Shown here in pieces: positions 6,687 to 13,047 of a DNA stretch of 15,772 nt. Numbering within the stretch: the stretch's first letter is position 1; the number at the start of each line of letters is the position of its first letter. The position numbers were made by a program, and so were the translations under genes. The DNA is from Pelagibacteraceae bacterium TMED65 (GTDB lineage: Bacteria; Pseudomonadota; Alphaproteobacteria; TMED127). The stretch lies in contig NHDS01000009.1 in assembly GCA_002167215.1 (NCBI GenBank), positions 1 to 15,772 of the forward strand, read 5' to 3'. The notes below the pieces were generated by a model. That model was not told the origin of the DNA. It made no database searches and was given only the letters and a program-made list of their open reading frames with translations.

Positions 6687-7928
6687 ATGACTATTACTCG
6701 GTTTCGCAAATTTAATACCCGCGACGTTTACCCCGGTGGACACATGGACAACGACATGTGCATGGCCGTTCGAGCCGGAAACCGGATTTTCCTGCGAGGT
6801 CAAACGGGGCTCGATCTCAATCAAAACATGATCGATCCAAATGATGCGGGAGCGCAGGCCGAACAGGCCATGCAGAACGCCAAAGTCCTTCTTGAGGAGG
6901 CAGGTTCTAGCCTGGGCCACGTAACGATGGTGACTACCTATTTGACAGATCCGGCTTACAGAACCGCTGTTTATAAGGTTGTTGCTAAGCATTTGCGCGG
7001 CAATCACACGGTTGGAACGGGCCTTGTTGTGAAGGGCTTGGCGATGCCGGATATGAAAGTCGAGATCGATCTGGAAGCCTATATCCCTGAAGCAAATGAA
7101 GTTAAAAAGCATCGTCTTATGCATTCTAAAGACTGGTATGGGCAAACCGAAATTAATCGTGACTCGGCATGGCTGATTGACACTGGGAGCGAGATCTACT
7201 TGCGCGGCCAGACTGGAACGGAATTTGATGGTAAGACCATGCATGGCACCGGCTATACGGCTGAGGACGCAGGAAAGCAGGCCCATAAGGCGATGCAGAA
7301 TGCGCGTGAACTGCTGGAAGAAGCGGGGGCTAGCTTTGACGATGTCTGTAGGACTCGCATTTACATCGCTGACAGGGCCTACCGAGAGCCCGTGTATCAA
7401 GCTATCGGCCAACACTTTGGTGACGTTTACCCATGTTCGACTGGACTTATAATGCGCGGATTTGCGCGTCCCGAAATATTATTCGAGATCGACATGGCCA
7501 TCGTCAGAACAAACGGTACGCCTCATCAACGTTTTCGAAAGTTCCATACGGACAACGAATACAAAGACGGGCAGAAACTGGGGATGAAATTCTGCAAGTC
7601 TGTTCGTGCTGGCAACAGGGTGTTCCTTCGCGGACAGACCGGGACCACGCTTGACGGGGAATTCGTAGCACCGGGCGATCCGGGCGCGCAGGCGGATCAG
7701 GCGATGCACAACATCAAAGTGTTGCTCGAAGAGGCGGGGGCCAGCCTCAAGGACATCGTGAAGGTGAGCACGTATATACAACACCGCGACCATCGCAAAC
7801 CGGTGTATGAAGCCGTCGGCAAGCACCTTAAAGGCGTGTTCCCGTGTGGGACTGGTCTGATCGTGGATGGCTTTGCCAAGCCTCAAATTCTGGTCGAGAT
7901 CGATGTTGACGCTGTGATTTCGGACTAG
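6687..7928 (+). CDS. Triple-domain RidA/YjgF-like protein A
   Basis: A 413-residue protein made of three consecutive RidA/YjgF/Rid-like domains, about 1-133, 140-274 and 281-412. Each carries (F/Y)LRGQTG (37-41, 173-177 and 315-319 for RGQTG), a QAxxAMxNxxxLLEEAG helix, and a closing EID strand (KVEID, LFEID, LVEID). Canonical RidA is a single-domain homotrimer of about 130 residues that hydrolyses reactive enamine/imine intermediates, with active sites between subunits. Three domains on one chain could make a pseudo-trimer. The position that should hold the catalytic Arg (Arg105 in E. coli RidA) appears to be Thr in all three domains (Thr111, Thr252, Thr389), so classical imine deaminase activity is doubtful. 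ATG 6687 is chosen over the in-frame ATG 6621 because GAAGGA precedes it at the right distance and the domain starts there. It is 24 bases upstream of its paralogue. Confidence 0.88.
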   Translation: MTITRFRKFNTRDVYPGGHMDNDMCMAVRAGNRIFLRGQTGLDLNQNMIDPNDAGAQAEQAMQNAKVLLEEAGSSLGHVTMVTTYLTDPAYRTAVYKVVAKHLRGNHTVGTGLVVKGLAMPDMKVEIDLEAYIPEANEVKKHRLMHSKDWYGQTEINRDSAWLIDTGSEIYLRGQTGTEFDGKTMHGTGYTAEDAGKQAHKAMQNARELLEEAGASFDDVCRTRIYIADRAYREPVYQAIGQHFGDVYPCSTGLIMRGFARPEILFEIDMAIVRTNGTPHQRFRKFHTDNEYKDGQKLGMKFCKSVRAGNRVFLRGQTGTTLDGEFVAPGDPGAQADQAMHNIKVLLEEAGASLKDIVKVSTYIQHRDHRKPVYEAVGKHLKGVFPCGTGLIVDGFAKPQILVEIDVDAVISD

Positions 7929-7952
7929 CCCAGTAAATGAAAGTACCTCTGG

Positions 7953-9197
7953 ATGAAACTTGAAAGAATTGGCTCCTTCAACAGTGCTGACGGCCATGTA
8001 GGCCGAACTGAACCCGGCATCGACGCGTCTTCGGTCGTCAAAGCGGGCAATCGCATTTTTATGAGTGGTCAGACTGGCCAGCCGGAAAGCGGTATGTTGC
8101 CAGACAAGACGGATCCGGCGGAGTTTGCAGAGCGTGCGATGGACTCGGTTTCCGCGTTGCTTGACCAGGCCGGGGCGTCGCTCGCCGATGTGTGCAAGGT
8201 CACAACCTGGATCACGGACAAGGCTTATCGACCGGCGGTTTATAATTCGGTCAATCGATTTCTGTCGGTCGAGCCCACAGTCGGAACGGGCATCGTGACC
8301 AAGGGATTGGCATTGCCCGGCATGATGTGCAACCTGGGAATAGAAGCTGTCATTCCACGTCCGGAGGGCCACAAACGTTTTCGTGAATTCGACACGGCGC
8401 AATGGTTTGACCAGAATAAACTGACGCGGCGTTCCTGCATGGTGATCAATACAGGTGATGAAATTTATTTGCGCGGCCAGACGGGGACCGCTCTTGATGG
8501 GTCCAAACAGTATGGTCCGACATTCACGCCTGAGGATGCGGCTGAGCAAGCTGATGTGGCAATCCGCAATGCTGCGACGCTACTCGAAGAAGCGGGGGGC
8601 ACATTTGATGATGTTGCTAAGCTACACGTATACATTCGTGATCGTGCCTACCGACAGGCGATCTATCAGGTGATTGGACACCATCTTGGCGCGCTTGCTC
8701 CGGTATCAACAGGTTTGATTGTCGGTGGTTTTGCCCGTGTCCCGATTCTGTTTGAAATCGATATGGCCGTGACCTTGTCGAAAGGCACTCCGCACACGCG
8801 CATTCGATCTTTTGAAACGACCGCTCAGTATAAAGATGGGCAAGACCTGCGAAGCCGATTTAGTATGGCTATTCGAGCCGGAGACAGGGTTTATTTGCGC
8901 GGTCAGACTGGTTTGACATTTGACGGTGAATTCATGGGCAAGGGTGATGTCTCGGCACAGGTCGAACAAGCCATGTCGAACGTGATTGAATTGCTTGATG
9001 AGGCGGGCGCGCAGCTCGGCGATATTTGTAAGGTCACTGTCTATGTCACCGAGAGGGAGTTTCTGCCAGCTGTTGAAGTGGTCATTGCTCGACATCTTGA
9101 GCAGGTCCGGCCTTGTTATACGGCCATTGTCATCGACGGCCTAGCCATGCCATGGATGCAGGTCGAAATAGACGTTGACGCAGTCATCCAACGTTAG
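7953..9197 (+). CDS. Triple-domain RidA/YjgF-like protein B
   Basis: A 414-residue paralogue of the preceding gene with the same three-domain order, about 1-134, 141-274 and 282-413. Glycine-rich motifs are SGQTG (38-42), RGQTG (174-178) and RGQTG (316-320). Thr112, Thr253 and Thr390 occupy the place of the RidA catalytic Arg. Domain 1 ends with MCNLGIEA instead of the VEID strand seen in the other five domains, so this unit has diverged most. Corresponding domains of the two proteins match best (for example VGTGxVxKGLAxP in both first domains), so the three-domain form arose before the gene was duplicated. The 24-base gap and shared strand imply co-transcription and perhaps a hetero-complex. 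The start has only a weak ribosome binding site. The gene converges on a broken deaminase gene 20 bases downstream. Confidence 0.88.
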   Translation: MKLERIGSFNSADGHVGRTEPGIDASSVVKAGNRIFMSGQTGQPESGMLPDKTDPAEFAERAMDSVSALLDQAGASLADVCKVTTWITDKAYRPAVYNSVNRFLSVEPTVGTGIVTKGLALPGMMCNLGIEAVIPRPEGHKRFREFDTAQWFDQNKLTRRSCMVINTGDEIYLRGQTGTALDGSKQYGPTFTPEDAAEQADVAIRNAATLLEEAGGTFDDVAKLHVYIRDRAYRQAIYQVIGHHLGALAPVSTGLIVGGFARVPILFEIDMAVTLSKGTPHTRIRSFETTAQYKDGQDLRSRFSMAIRAGDRVYLRGQTGLTFDGEFMGKGDVSAQVEQAMSNVIELLDEAGAQLGDICKVTVYVTEREFLPAVEVVIARHLEQVRPCYTAIVIDGLAMPWMQVEIDVDAVIQR

Positions 9198-9217
9198 CGG
9201 CGATGGGTGCTTGGAAA

Positions 9218-9836
9218 TCATGCGCCATAGACCTCATTGCGAGCGATGATACGTCCTTGCTCAAAGACCAAATTGCGTGCGGAATGTCTGGCGACAGCGT
9301 GTACAGCAAGCCCAACTCTCACGATGAAAAAGTCAGGTGTTGCCTGGCTGGCAGTTCCCGCATCTGCGTGAACGAATATGCGCTTGCCTGCAGCAGTGGC
9401 GCAATCGAGGCCAATCAGCCAATAATGATCGTTGTGATATCCTGAACGCCAAGGGGTCAGGGTCATGCGCTCCAGCATTTGACCCCAGCCTGATCGCGAC
9501 CATGTATCGCGAACATCATCATGGCCAGTGAACACTTCGACGCCCCAGTCACGTAGAACTTTGATCGGTGGTAATGATGATGCGTCGCCCCATGGGTCAC
9601 AAGCGATACGTCTGCAGCTGACATCCAGGGTGTTTCTGTCAACGTCTTGTCCAAATGCATGTGCCCGTCCATAACGCCAGGCGACCCTAGTTGTCATCCA
9701 CCATTCACAACATCTTCGCAAAGTGGGGATTTGTTCATTTTCAATTTTGGCGGAGGACGCCGTTAACGTTTTGTATATCGGCCTCAACGCCATCTGGCAG
9801 GCGCACGTCCGTCAGCAGCGTGAACCAGCTTGTCAT
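9218..9836 (-). pseudogene. Broken cytosine-deaminase-like amidohydrolase
   Basis: The minus strand carries pieces of a CodA-like amidohydrolase in three frames. The start ATG 9836 gives LLTDVRLPDGVEADI, ended by a TGA. A second frame gives MDGHMHLDKTLTETPWMS (normally PGFVDxHxHLDKT, the first metal-binding motif). A third gives LPPIKVLRDWGVEVFTGHDD, then VRDTW and the closing segment LVFEQGRIIARNEVYGA, ending at 9218. The order is right but the middle of the barrel, with the remaining metal and substrate ligands, is missing: about 620 bases remain where an intact gene needs about 1,200. It starts 10 bases after the stop of the MmgE/PrpD gene at 9847-11211, so it was the second gene of that operon. 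Cytosine deaminase proper is not implied; the family also includes other heterocycle deaminases. Confidence 0.75.
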
Positions 9837-9846
9837 TCTTTTTCTG

Positions 9847-11211
9847 TTAATTTGTCAGTAATATCGTGAATTCGCGGATATCGGCTATATCCTCGAAGCG
9901 TTCCAGCTTGTTGCGGATCGCGGCCACTCGATCAGCGTCGCCAATGCACGAAACGCAATCATCAAATTTGGACCACATTTCTTCTTCTGAAAGTGGGTTT
10001 TGAAGTACACCTTTAGGATGTTTTAAGAACTTTGAGAGTGTTTGACCATTTTTTAATGTGACCCGAGTCTCTGCGGGCTCTCGACCATTGGTTGCGGTCG
10101 GTAGTGGATTGTCCTCGGATTTCTTTGTCATGGTGATTTTTGGATACAATGCGCGTACCTCTGAATTTTGAATTGCAGAACTTTCAAAATCATCGAGCAC
10201 CAAGCGCTTTCGGAGTAACGCAACCGCAATACAATAATGCATGCTGAAACGTGCTTCCATTTCTGTCTTTGGGTCATCGAACATCAAATTGTCATAGCTG
10301 ACTTTATTGACGACGGTTTCAACGGATTTGATTTCATCAACTCGAAGGTCATGCTCATTCATCAGGTCGACTAAAGCATCGACGGCGGTATGGACACTTG
10401 CGCAACAGGGATGAATTTTCACCTTTAGCCCGTAGCGTTCCAATGCGATGGGCTTACCCATGATTTTGGCACCTTCGGCAAAGCCTTGTTCGCCACTGCC
10501 ACCATATAAATCCTTAAAACTCCATATGCCGTCTAAGGGCTCTGAGGCTGCTGTAATTCCAGCTTCAGCATATCGGGCCGCGAGCAAACCGTTCATCGCA
10601 GCGATCCCTGAATGAAGTGGCTTTGCCATCGTACCAAACTGGATTTTAGACCCTGATGCCATACTGAACGCCAGGCTAATGGCACGAGTGGTTGTTTCCG
10701 TATCGAACTTACACAGTCTTGCCGCGGCCGCAGCAACACCCATGCCGCCGATTGTACTGGTGGTGTGCCAACCCAATTCGTAGTGGGCCAAGTTGACACC
10801 ATTACCAATAACAGCCATCGCTTCAAGCCCTGCTATATAAGAATCAAGCAGCGCTGTTCCGTCTGTAGAATGCTCGTCTGCCAAGGCAAAAATCGCCGGA
10901 GCAAGCACAGCTGTCGCATGTCCAGCCGTCGGGTGGTAGTTATCGTCAAAGTCGAGGGCGTGTGCCGCTGTGCCGTTAACCAGAGCCGCATGCGGCGCTG
11001 CCAAGGATACTTCGCTGCCGACTAACCGCGCAGAACCAGAACTCAAATCTACGATCGCCTTCCTTGCACGACTGGTGGCCTCATCGTTCGCGCCAGCAAT
11101 CATGCACCCAACAATATCGATCATGGCATTTCGGGCGAGTCTAAGAGCTTCACCGGTTATATTCGTTTCGGATTCAGCAACCCATCTAGCAATTTCATCG
11201 GTTATCGACAT
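9847..11211 (-). CDS. MmgE/PrpD family protein (copy 2)
   Basis: A 454-residue member of the same family as the gene at 1272-2639, only distantly similar to it. Family features: AHALDFDDNYHPTAGHATAV with PAIFALAD after it, GTMAKPLHSGIAAMNG in the helical domain, and KIHPCCASVHTAVDAL at the start of the C-terminal domain. ATG 11211 is preceded by AGAAGGAT nine bases upstream, a good ribosome binding site. The frame is intact to its stop at 9847, and a broken amidohydrolase follows 10 bases later. It is transcribed divergently from the DUF1028 gene across a 103-base gap. Related enzymes are methylcitrate dehydratase and iminodisuccinate epimerase; the substrate here cannot be inferred from sequence alone. 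Confidence 0.87.
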   Translation of the reverse strand: MSITDEIARWVAESETNITGEALRLARNAMIDIVGCMIAGANDEATSRARKAIVDLSSGSARLVGSEVSLAAPHAALVNGTAAHALDFDDNYHPTAGHATAVLAPAIFALADEHSTDGTALLDSYIAGLEAMAVIGNGVNLAHYELGWHTTSTIGGMGVAAAAARLCKFDTETTTRAISLAFSMASGSKIQFGTMAKPLHSGIAAMNGLLAARYAEAGITAASEPLDGIWSFKDLYGGSGEQGFAEGAKIMGKPIALERYGLKVKIHPCCASVHTAVDALVDLMNEHDLRVDEIKSVETVVNKVSYDNLMFDDPKTEMEARFSMHYCIAVALLRKRLVLDDFESSAIQNSEVRALYPKITMTKKSEDNPLPTATNGREPAETRVTLKNGQTLSKFLKHPKGVLQNPLSEEEMWSKFDDCVSCIGDADRVAAIRNKLERFEDIADIREFTILLTN

Positions 11212-11314
11212 TTAAAAGCGATCCTTCTATGGACTAGGCTTTCGGCACAAATTATTGTTTCCGTGATTTTTAGCCAAATATCCCTTTTTTGCTGATTTTT
11301 GGAGATGCCAAAAA
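11212..11314. promoter_or_regulatory. Divergent intergenic control region
   Basis: The only non-coding DNA between the start of the MmgE/PrpD gene (minus) and that of the DUF1028 gene (plus), so it should carry both promoters and any shared operator. It is AT-rich, with ribosome binding sites at either end (AGAAGGAT on the minus strand, GGAGAT on the plus strand). No hexamer pair was convincing enough to name. Confidence 0.45.
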
Positions 11315-11965
11315 ATGACATTTTCGCTTGTAGGAAAATGCGCTCGCACAGGAATGTTTGGTGCGGCTGTCACAACATCAAGCATCGGCGTTGGTTCCCG
11401 TTGCCCATATGCGCGAGCCGGCGTGGGCGCGGTGCTCACACAGCACCGCACTGATCCAACACTGGGACCAAAGGGCTTGGATTTTCTGTCTGAAGGAAAA
11501 TCAGCAGAAGAAACGGTAGCTGCTCTCGTTGATGGCAATGAAACGATTGGTTGGCGGCAGTTGGCTGTCATCGATTCAAGTGGTTCGTCAGCATTTTTCC
11601 ATGGTGAGCATATTTCGTCGATCCATTCCGGTTTCAAGGGTGAAAACAGTTGTGCCATCGGTAACATCATCCGCACGGACGATATACCGCAAAAAATGGT
11701 TGATGCGTTTGAAGCAACACCGTACGAGGACTTGGCAGAGCGGTTACTGCTTGGCCTTGAGGCTGGGGAAAATGCAGGCGGTGAGTTTAAACAAATCAAG
11801 TCAGCTGCTTTATTGGTCGTGCATGAAGAGTCGTTTCCCTTGGTAGATCTGCGCGTTGAGTTTGATCGCGACCCGCTTGCTGAATTGCGTTTTCTCTGGG
11901 AGGTTTATCGTCCTCAGTCAGAACCTTATGTGCAACGCGCGGTCGATCCATACAGCATTCCCTAA
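11315..11965 (+). CDS. DUF1028 family protein
   Basis: A 216-residue protein matching the DUF1028 family. It begins MTFSLVGKCARTGMFGAAV, continues with VGSRCPYARAGVGAVLTQH, a LGPKGLDFLSEGKSAEE segment and WRQLAVIDSSG, then a GENSCAIGNI segment. These are the order and spacing expected of the family, and the length is normal for the short form. The biochemical function is not established; genes of this family often sit among peptide transporters and C-N hydrolases. ATG 11315 is supported by GGAGAT about ten bases upstream and by homology starting at residue 1. It is divergent from an MmgE/PrpD gene and ends eight bases from the convergent dioxygenase gene. Confidence 0.85.
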   Translation: MTFSLVGKCARTGMFGAAVTTSSIGVGSRCPYARAGVGAVLTQHRTDPTLGPKGLDFLSEGKSAEETVAALVDGNETIGWRQLAVIDSSGSSAFFHGEHISSIHSGFKGENSCAIGNIIRTDDIPQKMVDAFEATPYEDLAERLLLGLEAGENAGGEFKQIKSAALLVVHEESFPLVDLRVEFDRDPLAELRFLWEVYRPQSEPYVQRAVDPYSIP

Positions 11966-11973
11966 CCTGAAAC

Positions 11974-13008
11974 CTAAACGTTTCGATTGGCATAATACGT
12001 GGTTTTGCCATCTTGGCGGGGTATCCCGTTGTCACCCTTGTGAACACCCACGGCGTCAACGGCAATCCGACCGTCCCAGTCATTAAGCCATAGTCGTATC
12101 AAATGACGCTTTTTTGCTGGATCTTCGGAGTCCCGAAATGCCGAGCGACGGTGAAGTAGCCGTGAATTGTTGAACAAAGTAGCCTCGCCTCGCTCCAAGA
12201 TAAAGTCGAGCCTGAAGTCTGGACGGTTTCCGATTTCTTCGAACAAATCCATTGCTTGTCTGTCTTGATCTGAAAATGGCATATCAAATTCTTCGACTGC
12301 CATATCGATGTATCCACGCATCAGAACGACACTCGGCACCCCATCTTTTTCAGAAATGATTGGAATCGGAACTTTTGAATAGGGGGGATCGCCAGGTAAT
12401 TCCTCGCCGAATCGATGCAGATGAAACCCTTTCCAAAGTGGCTCTAGCAGATTAACGTGGTTCAGAAGCATTTCATTGTAGACCGCGAGTGCGCTGCAAT
12501 AGCTAGATAAGCCCCCACTTTCGGCCGGTTGTAAGGCGAGCATTCCGACTGTATCACAACGGTCCGTATGAAAATGTAGGTCTCGGGAATTTCTGTAGGC
12601 CCGTTCTCGCGCGTCCTGACCACCCACATTAACTACGTGACCTAACAAATCTCCCATTGCGCTTTGCGATACAGGGCGGCCAAAGTGCGTGCCAAGGCCC
12701 AACCACATCATTTCAATTTCATCGATTGGAAAAGTGTCGACAGGAAAACCCCTCAGAATCAGAAGACCTTTTCCATCACTAATTTCACGTTGCCACTCGG
12801 CCAAGTCGTCAGAAATACTTTCTAGCGCAAAGTCATCACGCCCAATTTTATGGAGGTCCGTCTGTCCTTTAGTCTTTAATTTTTGTGCACCCCGCGCTAA
12901 CGCGTCGACATGTTTCCCGCCCAATTCGACGACGAATTCCTCTTTATCTTGAAAAGTTGAAGCTTTCCACGCTGCAGGATGATCATAAGGTTCAAGGCGT
13001 GGTTTCAT
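11974..13008 (-). CDS. TauD/TfdA-type Fe(II)/2-oxoglutarate dioxygenase
   Basis: A 344-residue protein with the TauD/TfdA fold, oxidising an organic substrate at the expense of 2-oxoglutarate and oxygen. The iron triad is visible: HTD (His147, Asp149) in LHFHTDRCD and His286 in NNSRLLHRR. Arg305 in HLIRLWL probably binds 2-oxoglutarate. GLLILRGFPVD near 81-91 is typical of the N-terminal part of the fold. The frame opens at a TTG at 13032, but ATG 13008 is chosen because GGAGGA lies seven bases upstream. It begins 39 bases after the stop of the ABC ATPase gene on the same strand, so it is probably co-transcribed and acts on what the transporter imports. It resembles the gamma-butyrobetaine hydroxylase/TauD-like relatives found with peptide and amino-acid transporters more than taurine dioxygenase itself; the substrate is unknown. 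Confidence 0.87.
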   Translation of the reverse strand: MKPRLEPYDHPAAWKASTFQDKEEFVVELGGKHVDALARGAQKLKTKGQTDLHKIGRDDFALESISDDLAEWQREISDGKGLLILRGFPVDTFPIDEIEMMWLGLGTHFGRPVSQSAMGDLLGHVVNVGGQDARERAYRNSRDLHFHTDRCDTVGMLALQPAESGGLSSYCSALAVYNEMLLNHVNLLEPLWKGFHLHRFGEELPGDPPYSKVPIPIISEKDGVPSVVLMRGYIDMAVEEFDMPFSDQDRQAMDLFEEIGNRPDFRLDFILERGEATLFNNSRLLHRRSAFRDSEDPAKKRHLIRLWLNDWDGRIAVDAVGVHKGDNGIPRQDGKTTYYANRNV

Positions 13009-13047
13009 TCCTGATTCCTCCAATTGCAACAATATGGAAATTTGTGA

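Noticed and set aside
6669..7415. Minus-strand open frame of 248 codons opposite the first RidA-like gene
   Set aside because: Antisense shadow of a gene with clear domain repeats; no ribosome binding site or family features.
7479..8549. Long minus-strand open frame (356 codons) across both RidA-like genes
   Set aside because: It is antisense to well-supported domains, crosses the boundary between the two genes and its translation resembles no family; it mirrors codon bias of the real genes.
11227..11799. Minus-strand open frame of 190 codons opposite the DUF1028 gene
   Set aside because: The plus-strand DUF1028 match is strong and the antisense frame has no recognisable features.
11974..13032. 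TTG 13032 as start of the dioxygenase
   Set aside because: GGAGGA lies inside this extension and is ideally spaced for ATG 13008.
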